A DNA stretch of 31,805 bases from GWE2-40-63 sp050251815 (lineage in GTDB: Bacteria > Bacteroidota > Bacteroidia > Bacteroidales > SZUA-534). Positions 23,751-31,805 of this stretch are shown piece by piece. The position numbers were made by a program, and so were the translations under genes. The notes under the pieces are model-generated. The model saw only the letters and a program-made list of their open reading frames with translations. It was not told the DNA's origin and did no database searches. The DNA is taken from NCBI GenBank assembly GCA_050251815.1, contig JBFWMB010000043.1, positions 1 through 31,805 on the forward strand, in the 5' to 3' direction. How positions within the stretch are numbered: the stretch's first letter is position 1; every line of letters starts with the position of its first letter.

Positions 23751-24299
23751 TTGATTTTGAAATTAAAGTTAAACTCATCATCCTTCAAACTTGAATGTAA
23801 CCACAAGATAACCGCCCCCCCTCCCTTTATCCACCCAAATAGGGTAGATAAACGCACCCAGGTGCATTTATTTCTTTTATAGGTGCTGTTTGGGTTCATG
23901 TTTTTGGTTTACTTAACCAAAGCTAGGAAATAATTTTATACACCGGTTACTTTGGTTGGCTTTTTTAATAAAAGAAAGGGCTATGTACCAAAAGCTATGA
24001 TTTAGCTGGCAATTGACCTGAATTTAAATCTTTTGCAGGTATTCGTTAAAAATATTTCTTTCTGACCTATTAATACCGGTTGGCTATAACCAGCGGAAAG
24101 ATATAAAATCAGGCTCAACCGATTGTTTATCGCCCAGGTATAATACCAGGCGGGTTCAAGCCCGGCGAACATGTATTTTTTTCGATTGTTGGCCTACTGA
24201 CTACCTTATGGGCCAGTTAATGGGGTGTAAATCTATTTATCTAATCATATCCATCGTAAAAGAGTACCTCTTTGCGATAGACTCTACCTGTTGAAGCAA
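23751..24299. other. Non-coding interval left of the serine hydrolase block
   Basis: About 550 nt without a gene. It contains the left copy of the direct repeat (23821-23989), a GGTAT-A-ATACC dyad and a CGGG-type hairpin at 24133-24165. A weak AAAGAG/CTCTTT stem near 24258-24275 could act as the 3' end of the serine hydrolase operon but lacks a T-run. Confidence 0.5.
23821..23989. repeat. Direct repeat, left copy
   Basis: About 169 nt aligning with 30782-30948 in the same orientation. Exact shared blocks are GTGCTGTTTGGGT (23883-23895), ACCAAAGCTAGGAAAT (23916-23931) and TTTTTTAATAAAAG (23961-23974), in order and with near-identical spacing. The remainder is diverged by substitutions and small indels. 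Confidence 0.8.
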
Positions 24300-26012
24300 T
24301 TATTTACCTGAAGCCCTGACTTGGGCTACACTTTTAACCAGGTCTTTAAAATCCAAATCGTATTCATCCATAAACCGGATTGCTATTAAATTGTCTGGGA
24401 AAAACCAGACATAATTTCCACCATAGCCCAACATGTAAGTCACCTCAACAGGGTATCGGTTGGCTTTGATATCGGTTGCCCAAAAGGCGTGTCGGTAATG
24501 TTTACCCCTATAATCATTGTTGGTGCTGTAACCCGCCCATGTTGTGCGACCCATAGCTTCCCTGCATTTTTCTTTATGCAGCAATTGTTGTCCTTTATAC
24601 GCCCCTTCGTTTGAAAACAATCCGGCGATTTTAGCCACATGGTCAAGCGTGGGCAAAGCTCCATAAGCTAATAAGGGTATTCCCTTTATACCGTTCGCCT
24701 CCACGGTACAAAGCAGGGTAAAGTCGTCAGCTCCTAAAGGCACTAAAACATTTTCGTGAACCAAATCCCAATACCTGATTCCTTTGCCTTCATGTTTTTC
24801 TACATAGTTTTGCAGCGCGTACGACAGAACAAAAAGGTTGGTGGACGCATAGTTAAAAATTTCACCGGGTTTACCCTGCTTATCACCAAGCATTGCGATA
24901 TTATTTATTGCTTCTTCAGCGGTTCTTGCCCTGACAAGTATTTCATACATTCGTGCGGCATCCTCGCCTCCTTCAGTTCCCGTAACCATATTCAGTGTAT
25001 GCGAAAAAGTTACCCCTTGCCATTCCGGGAGATGGGTTAATGCCGGAACATAGGCTGTGATTAATTCGTCAAAAACAGCAGCCCCATAACGTTCGGCAAA
25101 ATAAAACAATGCCAGGGCCCCGGTCATGCTTTTGCTTACAGAATACACCGCATGACGCATTTCATTTGGATAGGGATATAAGCCATGTCGTGTTTTTGGC
25201 GGATGCAAATAAATAATTCCATCTTTTACAATAGCACCCAGACTTGTAGGAGCATGGGTAAAGATTGATTTATCAAAATAAGCCCCAATCTTATTATCCG
25301 CATCAATTGTTGCCAATGGATAAACGGGAAGTCTTTCCGACTCAAGCCGTTTTCTATTCTCAACCACCGTTTGGGAATCGGAGTAGGTTTTTGGTTTAAA
25401 AGTCGCTGGTAACAGGGCACGCATATCCCCCACCTGATGGTCATTATAATCGGCAGTTTCCTGGCTACATTGCAAGTAAACCTTACTAACTGAATCGTCT
25501 TTATATACAAAAGTGGCCACACAGTTTCTAGCTTGTCCGATATAACTGTCGGTTAAGGTAAGTGGAAAAGATGCCCGACACCATGCTCCATCTTCTGCTT
25601 CGTGCCATATTTTTCCGGTTCCTACAAGCACATTCCAGGAGTCTTCGCCCTGAAGGGTATTCAAAAGAATTTCCGGTTGTATGGGAATCAACGCTTCATC
25701 ATTACTAATGAAATCTATAGTAAGGGCGGGAAAAATATTTTCTCCCGGATAATAACTCCGGCCTATCGGATAGTTTATTTCCGTTTTAACCATTGACAGT
25801 TCACCAGAAAATTGGCAATTAGCAGCTTGTGCCCATTCCGGTCTGGCAAAATAACTCATATCAATCAAAGGAAGCAGGTTTTCACCAAGCAATTGTTCAA
25901 CGGTTAGTTGATTTCTGGGATGGTCTAATTTCTGCCCGTTCCATGATTCCGGTTTTTTGTCGCACGAATTGACAAGCAAAACAGTGTATAGCATTAAAGA
26001 AAATATTTTCAT
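24300..26012 (-). CDS. Serine hydrolase, class C beta-lactamase family, with N-terminal extension
   Basis: A 570-residue lipoprotein (lipobox L-V-N-S-C, Cys17) with a long N-terminal region (about 20-235, beta-rich, no domain recognised) before a PBP4*/class C beta-lactamase domain (about 245-560). The catalytic S-x-x-K is at 291-294 (S-V-S-K), and the second motif Y-A-S at 388-390. The third motif, usually H-x-G or K-x-G, is replaced by a G-Y-G-G-N stretch at 529-533, so the oxyanion strand is atypical. Likely a periplasmic esterase or peptidase; beta-lactam hydrolysis is not implied. It is third in a row after the DUF4386 and second hydrolase genes (25-nt gap), on one transcript. Confidence 0.88.
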   Translation of the reverse strand: MKIFSLMLYTVLLVNSCDKKPESWNGQKLDHPRNQLTVEQLLGENLLPLIDMSYFARPEWAQAANCQFSGELSMVKTEINYPIGRSYYPGENIFPALTIDFISNDEALIPIQPEILLNTLQGEDSWNVLVGTGKIWHEAEDGAWCRASFPLTLTDSYIGQARNCVATFVYKDDSVSKVYLQCSQETADYNDHQVGDMRALLPATFKPKTYSDSQTVVENRKRLESERLPVYPLATIDADNKIGAYFDKSIFTHAPTSLGAIVKDGIIYLHPPKTRHGLYPYPNEMRHAVYSVSKSMTGALALFYFAERYGAAVFDELITAYVPALTHLPEWQGVTFSHTLNMVTGTEGGEDAARMYEILVRARTAEEAINNIAMLGDKQGKPGEIFNYASTNLFVLSYALQNYVEKHEGKGIRYWDLVHENVLVPLGADDFTLLCTVEANGIKGIPLLAYGALPTLDHVAKIAGLFSNEGAYKGQQLLHKEKCREAMGRTTWAGYSTNNDYRGKHYRHAFWATDIKANRYPVEVTYMLGYGGNYVWFFPDNLIAIRFMDEYDLDFKDLVKSVAQVRASGK

Positions 26013-26037
26013 AAAAGGTGCTGATTTTTCAAATTAA

Positions 26038-27249
26038 TTAGTCCAACTGTTGCGCTACATGCCATAAATCGAAGTCGCTATAATGTTCAAGTGAGTTTCC
26101 ACAATGCACAATTATAATTTCCTTGTCGGGAATGACATAAATAGTTTGTCCTAAATTTCCGGAAGCGGCAAATTGAAAAGAGGAATCACAGTTTGCATGG
26201 CCCCACCATTGATAGCTGTAATACACATGGTTACAACTATCACCAAACCATTCGGGATAGCTGTTACGTGGAATAGTCTTGTTTTCGCGGGTTGATTCCA
26301 ACACCCAGTTTTTTGACAGGATTTGCGCTCCATTCCAGGTACCGCCATTAAGGTAAAGGCGTCCAAACCGGGCATAATCGATTGCTCTGGCCATTAAACG
26401 GCTGGGCATGTATTCAAATCCCGATTTTTTACTGTCGATGGAAAACAAGGCATCGTATTCCATTATTTTTGTCCACAATTTTTCCTCAAGATATTCAGAA
26501 ACCGTTTTATTTGTAGCCCTTTCAAGGACTAATCCCAAGTAACTTGTATTGTAATTGCAATACTGAAAAGCACCTCCGGGCTCAGTGGCTATACGCACTT
26601 TTTTTAGCAGGAGTTTTCGGACCTTTGGATGGTAGTAACCAAGAGCCTCATCATGCCAGGGAGCATGAATGTAAGTTCCCGGAATAAAACTGGTATTGTA
26701 TGCCAGTCCGGAACGCATCTCCAACAAATTCCTGAGGGTAATTTTTCCAAACCTTTCATCGCGTTGCAAGAGCTCAGGAATATACCTGGTAACAGCATCA
26801 TCAATGCTCGAAATTAGTCCATCATCGATGGCGGCACCGATTAAAAAAGAAATAAACGATTTTGCCATCGACTGTGAATGGAAATAAGAATCCCTGGTAA
26901 ATCCGTTAAAGTACTTCTCATACAAAACCGTATCCTTTCGGATGAAAATCAATGCCGTGGTTTGCGATTTTTCGGCCCATTCGGCAAAAGTTTTAAACCC
27001 GGAGTTGGCTACCCTGTCCTCAAATAAACCTTCGACAAATGCTGAATCTGTACTTTTTGTGAATTCAAAAGTACTTTTGGCACCCTGTATCATTCTGTTT
27101 TCGTAAAGCTGGTAATCGTAAATGTCGGCTACATTTTGTGTAATTAAACGATACATGTATTTCGGCGAAAATTTTATAGACAAAACAGCCACACCCAAAA
27201 CCAGAAGTATAAGCGGTGTTAATACAATTATTTTAAGAGCTTTCTTCAT
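26038..27249 (-). CDS. Serine hydrolase, class C beta-lactamase family, membrane-anchored
   Basis: A 403-residue enzyme with an uncleaved-looking N-terminal helix (about 7-26), placing the catalytic domain in the periplasm. S-M-A-K at 127-130 supplies the nucleophile Ser127 and Lys130, and Y-C-N at 230-232 fits the Y-x-N motif. A-S-G-N-L-G-Q near 362-368 is the probable third-motif strand in place of H-x-G. Length and architecture match the 6-aminohexanoate-dimer hydrolase/EstB-like branch, which includes esterases and amidases; substrate unknown. It begins 3 nt after the DUF4386 stop and is followed by another serine hydrolase after 25 nt, so all three form an operon. Confidence 0.9.
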   Translation of the reverse strand: MKKALKIIVLTPLILLVLGVAVLSIKFSPKYMYRLITQNVADIYDYQLYENRMIQGAKSTFEFTKSTDSAFVEGLFEDRVANSGFKTFAEWAEKSQTTALIFIRKDTVLYEKYFNGFTRDSYFHSQSMAKSFISFLIGAAIDDGLISSIDDAVTRYIPELLQRDERFGKITLRNLLEMRSGLAYNTSFIPGTYIHAPWHDEALGYYHPKVRKLLLKKVRIATEPGGAFQYCNYNTSYLGLVLERATNKTVSEYLEEKLWTKIMEYDALFSIDSKKSGFEYMPSRLMARAIDYARFGRLYLNGGTWNGAQILSKNWVLESTRENKTIPRNSYPEWFGDSCNHVYYSYQWWGHANCDSSFQFAASGNLGQTIYVIPDKEIIIVHCGNSLEHYSDFDLWHVAQQLD

Positions 27250-27252
27250 AAG

Positions 27253-27951
27253 CTATTCGTTGGATGTTCGGGTTGATTTCCGGAATCCCTGGTAAATTAA
27301 CCAAAAAGCAAAGAGCATCTCAGCCAGTGTCATGGGAAGGATAAGAATTTCCTCTATCGTGCTGATAAACTCCGGGTTTAATGAGCTTAATTGTTTTAGG
27401 CTATGCACCAGGGTGTAACTAATACCACCTAAGTACAATAAGTAGCCGAATATTCCATGAGCTAACTTTGATTTAAGCAATAAATATCCCAGCCCGATTA
27501 AATGCAAGCCAAATACAATAAGGCCTATCGACCAAATTTTTTCAAATAACTGTAAATGGGAATACGTTTCGGATACGATATGTTCATTGGGGAAGGAAGT
27601 GCTTACCGATAAATTTGGAATAATCCGGAATAAATGGATTATGGCAATACCCAACAGCAAGGTGTAAGCAAGTCTGATGACCGCAGTAACTAAGGATGCC
27701 TGTTTTGCTGTACTACGAAAGAAAAAATATAAGGCTATGGCAACCAGGGCATCCAGAATAAAAACAATGCTCCATCCGGATAGTTCAGCCAGAAATAGCG
27801 GTTTATTGGCTAAAAGGTTTTGAAACGTTAGTTCCGGTGAATCTGCCACCAAACGGCTATGAGCGAATCCAAAGGTGAACCCCGCAACAATAGCCATAAT
27901 AAGCAAGGCTATCCCCGCTATGCTACCCTGTTTTTTCGTTTTGTTTTGCAT
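27253..27951 (-). CDS. DUF4386-like integral membrane protein
   Basis: A 232-residue protein with about six hydrophobic helices (about 12-30, 55-78, 85-106, 130-155, 163-182, 200-222) and short loops. The N-terminal pattern K-K-x-G-x-I-A-G-I-A-L-L and the segment after the third helix resemble DUF4386. The family has no assigned function. It is the first gene of the unit with two serine hydrolases downstream (3-nt gap). DUF4386 proteins may assist or sense envelope stress, but that is speculation. A TGCCC-TTA-GGGCA dyad lies 58 nt upstream (28009-28021) and could be a regulator site. Confidence 0.75.
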   Translation of the reverse strand: MQNKTKKQGSIAGIALLIMAIVAGFTFGFAHSRLVADSPELTFQNLLANKPLFLAELSGWSIVFILDALVAIALYFFFRSTAKQASLVTAVIRLAYTLLLGIAIIHLFRIIPNLSVSTSFPNEHIVSETYSHLQLFEKIWSIGLIVFGLHLIGLGYLLLKSKLAHGIFGYLLYLGGISYTLVHSLKQLSSLNPEFISTIEEILILPMTLAEMLFAFWLIYQGFRKSTRTSNE

Positions 27952-28036
27952 TCCATTATTGGTTTAATTTCATTGTACTTAACATTATATCTATGTTTTT
28001 GTTCTTATTGCCCTAAGGGCAGCGCCTATTATTGGG

Positions 28037-29515
28037 TCAGAGATTTTTAGCCTCTGTGTTGAAATATAATTTAACTGCAGTTTGTCCGTATAACCTAAAC
28101 GACTGCATGTTGTCATTCACTATAAAAGAAATTTGTACCCCTGTATTTGGATGGATAAAATCGAGTTCATCACCAACAATAGGAACAAGCTTATACTCAT
28201 CACCATTCGGAAAAAAAAGTGAAATTTGATTTTTGTTATCATCATAGGTGATAGACAAATCTATTTGATTATTCCATTTGTATTTTCCAGACAATCCGTC
28301 GAGCACTTCTGCATTAATATGTTCACGCTTAACCTGGGTCTGTTTAAAATGTTGCCAATTATATAGCTGCGAGGCTGATAATAATAGTTCATTGCCCAAC
28401 GCCCCTCCATTATCAGAATTCATTAAATAAACCAATCCATTTCCGCTTGTAAGACTTATGGTCATACCTGTACGGAATCCGTCATTGCCTCCGTAATGGG
28501 TAAGCGAAATATCATTATCAGAACGATTTACAATGAAACCATACACATGGCCGTCCCGCTCGTAACTTAATACCGATTGCATATCGGCCGCTGAAACTAT
28601 CGAAGGTTCCCCCTGATAAGCCTTATAAATCTCTATCATGAATTTTGCCATGTCAACAGCGTTACTCCAAAGTCCCGCCGCCGCTTGTTCCGGGTGATTT
28701 CGCCAGCCACCTTCTATAAGCTCTCCTGAATGGTTGAAACCTTTTGCAACCCTTATAGAATCTTTAGCGGGCAAGGGCTGAGTAAACTCAGAGTTCTTCA
28801 TACCCGCAGGTTCAAGAATCCATTTTTTCATGATGTTCGAGAATTCATCATTAAATAGGTCCTGAAGCGCCAGTTCGGCTAATGTGTATCCACCACCGGA
28901 ATAGGCCAGAGTTTCATTAGGCGGTGCAACAATTTCAATAGCTGCTGAATTAACACCCGGGTTGCCTTTAACAATATCCAAATCAGAGGGCATCGTAACA
29001 CTTCGGTCATATCCCTGATAACCCCCTGGGCTGATTCCTGAGGTATGGGAAAAGATATTGCGAAAGGTTACCGGATTATCCGCTGTTTGTTTGCCTTGGG
29101 GTATTACGAATTCGTTCAGGTAATCCTGGATATTTTTATCCAGGTCAATTTTACCAGCAGCATGCATGCGTAACGCAGCAAAAAAGGTCACGGTTTTTGA
29201 CAAGGATGCTGCCTGGAAAATGCTGGTACTGTCCAAATGTATTTGCTGTGAAAAATTTGCGTTTTGATATAATTCGGACCAGGCAATTTTACCCTGAGTT
29301 ATTACTGCAAGGGATAAGGCCGGGATTTTGTATGCTACCATTTTATCAGTAAGTGAGCTATAACTTTCTGACTCTTCCAAAAACTTTACCTGACCCCGAA
29401 TTTTATGCTCCATCTGAGTTTTTTTATCATCCGATTCAATGGATTTTGAGGTACAAGAAGCTATGAATACAACAAGTAATGCTGAAAGAAATAATTTAGT
29501 TATAAATGACTTCAT
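28037..29515 (-). CDS. Serine hydrolase, class C beta-lactamase family, lipoprotein
   Basis: A 492-residue lipoprotein. I start at the ATG at 29515 (M-K-S-F), which gives a standard signal peptide with lipobox F-I-A-S-C (Cys21); a longer reading begins at TTG 29569 and adds 18 poor residues. The catalytic domain (about 55-385) has all three motifs: S-L-S-K at 104-107, Y-S-G at 205-207 and H-Y-G at 340-342. A C-terminal beta-rich domain (about 400-492) follows, as in many PBP4*/EstB-like proteins, possibly a DUF3471-type lipocalin fold. Likely a periplasmic peptidase or esterase. It is separated from neighbours by about 85 and 155 nt, so probably its own transcript. Confidence 0.92.
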   Translation of the reverse strand: MKSFITKLFLSALLVVFIASCTSKSIESDDKKTQMEHKIRGQVKFLEESESYSSLTDKMVAYKIPALSLAVITQGKIAWSELYQNANFSQQIHLDSTSIFQAASLSKTVTFFAALRMHAAGKIDLDKNIQDYLNEFVIPQGKQTADNPVTFRNIFSHTSGISPGGYQGYDRSVTMPSDLDIVKGNPGVNSAAIEIVAPPNETLAYSGGGYTLAELALQDLFNDEFSNIMKKWILEPAGMKNSEFTQPLPAKDSIRVAKGFNHSGELIEGGWRNHPEQAAAGLWSNAVDMAKFMIEIYKAYQGEPSIVSAADMQSVLSYERDGHVYGFIVNRSDNDISLTHYGGNDGFRTGMTISLTSGNGLVYLMNSDNGGALGNELLLSASQLYNWQHFKQTQVKREHINAEVLDGLSGKYKWNNQIDLSITYDDNKNQISLFFPNGDEYKLVPIVGDELDFIHPNTGVQISFIVNDNMQSFRLYGQTAVKLYFNTEAKNL

Positions 29516-29588
29516 GGGTTTAAACCTATTTATAGTTTTTATATAGATACTAATGCGGAGTATAGGCAAATTATGTGATTGCGGACTT

Positions 29589-29596
29589 CAAACTTA
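29589..29596 (-). promoter_or_regulatory. Possible -7 box for the serine hydrolase at 28037
   Basis: TAAGTTTG on the minus strand matches TAnnTTTG, about 73 nt before the chosen ATG. No well-spaced -33 element was found, so this is tentative. Its position inside the gap is consistent with the shorter start at 29515. Confidence 0.35.
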
Positions 29597-29670
29597 TCAA
29601 ACCAAGACTAATTTGTAGCGGGCCACAAGCCTTGAATTTACTAATGACTCGACTATTATTTTTATATCTG

Positions 29671-30711
29671 TTATGCGCTTTTTCTATTCTTCACTATTTT
29701 GACTATCCGGTTATAAATTATTTCCGCTAAATTCCAGTCGTATCCATCAAAATTAGTTGTATTATTGAATTGAATAACAACCATGTCCATCTCTTTGTGA
29801 TATCTTGCAATGCTCTGGTAGCCGGGAAGCAGCCCTGTGTGTTCGTAAACGTAAATTGAAGAATAGATTTCCTGTTCCCCTTCATTAAACACCGAGCCAT
29901 TATTTAACGCGCGCAGGAATATACCTACGTCTTCTGCTGTAGCCAGCATTAAGCCCGTATTTTCATACTTGAAATCGGTATCAACGCCAACATAATAGCC
30001 ACTCATTACTTCGTCCATATTCACTTCACTAAGCGAACCGAAAGTGTGGTTCAGCCCAAGTGGAATCAATATTTCCTCCTTGATATATTGTTGGTGGGGA
30101 TAGCCCAATGTTTTATCAATAAGGTCTTCAATCAACATATAATTGGTATTTGAATAAGCATAATCCTCACCTGGTTCAAAGTCGGCTGGCAAATCCAGAG
30201 CGTAATCAAGTGTTTCTTTTCTGTTGTTGGGAGGTAAGGTCCAATAATCCGGATGGTCAACAAAATTTGGAATGCCACTCCGATGCTGCACCATCATTCT
30301 CAAAGTTATCTTGTCTGAATATTCAATTCTTTCTGTAAGTTCAGGAAAGTATTCAGCAAGTGTTTTATCCAAGGCCAAACGCCCTTCTTTAACTAATTTT
30401 GTAGTAGCAACAGCGATATATAACTTTGTAATACTCGCAATTTTAAATAAGGCTTGCGGGTAGGCAGGTATTTTCTTTTGTCGATCGTGCCAGCCTGCAG
30501 CATAAAACTCCGGTGGTTTTCCTGCTTCATCCACATAAACAATCATGCCATCAAATCCGTAATTAATTCCTTCGTTGAGTTGTTCCTGAACGGTATCAGG
30601 CAGTGGCATTATCCATACTCTTACCAAAATCCATGGTACAAAATATAAGGAGCTTATGCTGGCAATAATAAATACGATTCTTAGTATTCGTTTTATTTGT
30701 TTCTTCTTCAT
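29671..30711 (-). CDS. Serine hydrolase, D-Ala-D-Ala carboxypeptidase/class C beta-lactamase family
   Basis: A 346-residue enzyme with an N-terminal membrane anchor (about 10-33). All three motifs are canonical: S-I-T-K at 93-96, Y-S-N at 186-188 and H-T-G at 291-293. It is the most classical of the four hydrolases in this block and could act as a D-alanyl-D-alanine carboxypeptidase or a related periplasmic peptidase, trimming peptidoglycan or small peptides. It is shorter than typical class C beta-lactamases (about 360-390), with no accessory domain. The right copy of the direct repeat lies directly upstream, so its promoter may be within that repeat. Confidence 0.92.
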   Translation of the reverse strand: MKKKQIKRILRIVFIIASISSLYFVPWILVRVWIMPLPDTVQEQLNEGINYGFDGMIVYVDEAGKPPEFYAAGWHDRQKKIPAYPQALFKIASITKLYIAVATTKLVKEGRLALDKTLAEYFPELTERIEYSDKITLRMMVQHRSGIPNFVDHPDYWTLPPNNRKETLDYALDLPADFEPGEDYAYSNTNYMLIEDLIDKTLGYPHQQYIKEEILIPLGLNHTFGSLSEVNMDEVMSGYYVGVDTDFKYENTGLMLATAEDVGIFLRALNNGSVFNEGEQEIYSSIYVYEHTGLLPGYQSIARYHKEMDMVVIQFNNTTNFDGYDWNLAEIIYNRIVKIVKNRKSA

Positions 30712-30781
30712 AATGTCATTCTACTTCAATGTGAGGCATTTTTTTTTAAATTGCCCAAAACTTTCAGGCTATCCCAGCCTA

Positions 30782-30948
30782 CTTCCATTTATCCAACCAA
30801 AAACAGAGTGATAAGTACAACCGGGTCGTTTAATTCTTTTACAAGTGCTGTTTGGGTACATGTTTTTAATTCAGTTGACCAAAGCTAGGAAATTATTTCA
30901 CAAGCCAGGTAAGTTTGCCGGTTTTTTAATAAAAGCAAGGGCTTTACC
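30782..30948. repeat. Direct repeat, right copy
   Basis: About 167 nt homologous to 23821-23989, same orientation, 6961 nt apart. Shared exact blocks lie at 30845-30857, 30878-30893 and 30922-30935. Together the two copies bracket the four serine hydrolases and the DUF4386 gene. Confidence 0.8.
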
Positions 30949-31025
30949 GGCTGCTGGATTATATATAACATTGCACAAAAGAAATGGTACACTGATTATT
31001 ATAAAAACAACGGATTTATTCGTGA

Positions 31026-31068
31026 AACTTAATTTTCACAAGTGAAAACGAAGTGAAAATTATAAGTT
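31026..31068. repeat. Nested, mutually exclusive inverted repeats
   Basis: The arm 31026-31039 (ending TTTTCAC) can pair with GTGAAAATT...AAGTT at 31053-31068, or its inner part can pair with GTGAAAA at 31042-31048 across a 2-nt loop. The two stems compete for the same arm, a layout seen in attenuators, though no leader gene is evident. Confidence 0.45.
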
Positions 31069-31074
31069 GAACGA

Positions 31075-31100
31075 ATCCCGATAGCATAGCGTATCGGGAT
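31075..31100. repeat. Hairpin, 8-bp perfect stem
   Basis: ATCCCGAT (31075-31082) and ATCGGGAT (31093-31100) with a 10-nt loop. No T-run follows on either strand, so it is treated as a palindromic repeat. Confidence 0.5.
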
Positions 31101-31178
31101 AAATGAGTTTAACCCGCCTGACCGTCGGCTGGTACTCCGATGCTTGCATTGAAATAAATGAAGTTCTTTTAGTGATAC

Positions 31179-31198
31179 CCCGTCTGCTTGCAGCGGGG
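31179..31198. repeat. Bulged GC hairpin, REP-like
   Basis: CCCCG-T-CTGC pairs with GCAG-CGGGG around a TT loop: nine pairs with one bulged T. I recall similar CCCCG...CGGGGAG units as dispersed repeats in related genomes; copy number could not be checked. Confidence 0.5.
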
Positions 31199-31390
31199 AG
31201 CCTCATTTGTATATAGCTGCCCTGATGCATCGGGGGCTGTGACGATGTTGTTTTTATTGCCGCTACGTATGACTGATGATAGTAAGCAGGCGATGTGCTG
31301 GTTATACCGCACTTTAACGGAGGGATTGGTTATCGTGCTTTTTGTTTTGTATTCGACTTACCATGTATTGTGAACGTACTTTTGAAGCAC

Positions 31391-31414
31391 AAAAAACCCC
31401 GCTGTTTGGCGGGG
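31391..31414 (-). terminator. Rho-independent terminator of the lipocalin-like gene
   Basis: CCCCGC (31397-31402) and GCGGGG (31409-31414) form a 6-bp GC stem. On the minus strand it is followed at once by TTTTTT (31391-31396). It lies 14 nt past the stop at 31428. Confidence 0.85.
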
Positions 31415-31427
31415 CTGAGAAGTTATT

Positions 31428-31805
31428 TTACTCTACTCTTATAAACAGGGTGGACTGTTGTTGCTGGTAACAGGCATCGTCGGGGTCGCCATTGATATAA
31501 GCCAGCTGCAGAGTGTCGTTGCTTAATTGAACCACTGTATGCACGTAGGTTTCGTTTTCGGTGGTATTGATAACGGTAAATACATCACCTTCGAGGGTCC
31601 AGGTTCCGGTGCCGGAATTTGAGACACAGGTTTCGCCATCGGTATACCAGTCGAGCAGGGTGGCTTTTCCATCTGCCGTAAAAGTGTAACGGGTTTGTTG
31701 GGTACAAGCATCAAAATCGTAAGGTGTTTCGCTGGTACAATCGGTACCCGAAACGGGTTTCCAGATTCCAACCAGCGGACTTTCAGTTTCGCTTACCCGG
31801 ACAAA
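31428..31805 (-). CDS. Lipocalin-like protein, C-terminal part (N-terminus off window)
   Basis: The last 125 residues of a protein whose start lies beyond the right edge; the stop is TAA at 31428-31430. The fragment shows the small lipocalin-like lipoprotein pattern of Bacteroidota: L-V-G-I-W-K-P near the start, then strands alternating with turns (Y-T-F-T-A-D-G-K-A, then G-T-G-T-W-T-L-E-G-D, then D-T-L-Q-L-A-Y) and a final F-I-R-V-E strand. Four Cys (fragment positions 23, 34, 60 and 112) could form disulfides, fitting an exported protein. Such proteins probably bind hydrophobic ligands or act as surface beta-barrels; the ligand is unknown. A clear terminator follows, so it ends its transcript. 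Confidence 0.8.
   Translation of the reverse strand, partial: FVRVSETESPLVGIWKPVSGTDCTSETPYDFDACTQQTRYTFTADGKATLLDWYTDGETCVSNSGTGTWTLEGDVFTVINTTENETYVHTVVQLSNDTLQLAYINGDPDDACYQQQQSTLFIRVE

Larger units (their letters stand above)
30712..31427. other. Non-coding interval with repeat copy and palindromes
   Basis: About 715 nt without a convincing gene. In order: the direct repeat (30782-30948), nested inverted repeats (31026-31068), an ATCCCGAT/ATCGGGAT hairpin (31075-31100), a CCCCG-type bulged hairpin (31179-31198) and the terminator of the lipocalin-like gene (31391-31414). Several short plus-strand open frames cross these repeats and have no protein character. Confidence 0.55.

Noticed and set aside
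29516..29569. Longer N-terminus for the serine hydrolase at 28037
   Set aside because: It starts at TTG and would bury the signal peptide behind 18 residues; the ATG at 29515 is normal.
30697..31045. Small plus-strand genes beside the right direct repeat
   Set aside because: Short frames through repeat sequence. The corresponding frame is not preserved in the left copy.

Overview
This looks like a chromosomal segment of a Bacteroidota bacterium, probably of the Prolixibacteraceae/Marinilabiliales type. I infer this from three things. Upstream regions lack clear Shine-Dalgarno sequences. Several starts have TAnnTTTG promoter boxes. The protein families (SiaC/DUF1987, DUF6340, thioredoxin proteins with an N-terminal DUF4369, DUF4386, FecCD importers, many small lipoproteins) are typical of that phylum. 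There is no rRNA, tRNA or phylogenetic marker gene, so the genus cannot be fixed. Nearly all genes lie on the minus strand; the only convincing plus-strand gene is at 9155-10585.

Layout. (1) 1-942: a SiaC-type phosphoswitch protein followed 9 nt later by a partial HGGPG alpha/beta hydrolase, with a good promoter at 995-1025. (2) 1027-5417: an envelope operon of a VWA membrane protein, a DUF6340 lipoprotein and an STE24-like M48 protease. (3) 5480-8874: fabG with its terminator, then a PAS-PAS-GAF hybrid histidine kinase. (4) 9155-10585: an exported thioredoxin-like protein with a strong terminator. (5) 10726-18335: a tightly packed minus-strand operon. Its first gene encodes a 1225-residue protein with 16 TPR-like repeats, joined by TAATG to the binding lipoprotein of a FecCD-type importer. 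That gene is joined by ATGA to a GNAT acetyltransferase. Then come the permease (TTG start), the ATPase and a small membrane protein.

(6) 18336-23069 is accessory and repeat-rich. It has two arrays of a 7-nt GAC-type repeat, a 13-unit array with an exact 21-nt period, several strong palindromes, two coupled small lipoprotein genes, an apparently start-less gene, another lipoprotein and a structured element. (7) 23070-23750 is an AT-rich orphan gene. (8) 24300-30711 holds four different serine hydrolases of the class C beta-lactamase/PBP4* family and a DUF4386 membrane protein. This block is flanked by two diverged copies of a ~168-bp direct repeat. (9) 30712-31427 is non-coding with palindromes, and a partial lipocalin-like gene runs off the right edge.

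Most worth following up are the giant repeat protein coupled to an importer that has no TonB receptor beside it, the 21-nt array that reads as protein heptads on the minus strand, and the repeat-flanked serine hydrolase block. Whether any of these is a new system cannot be decided from sequence alone.
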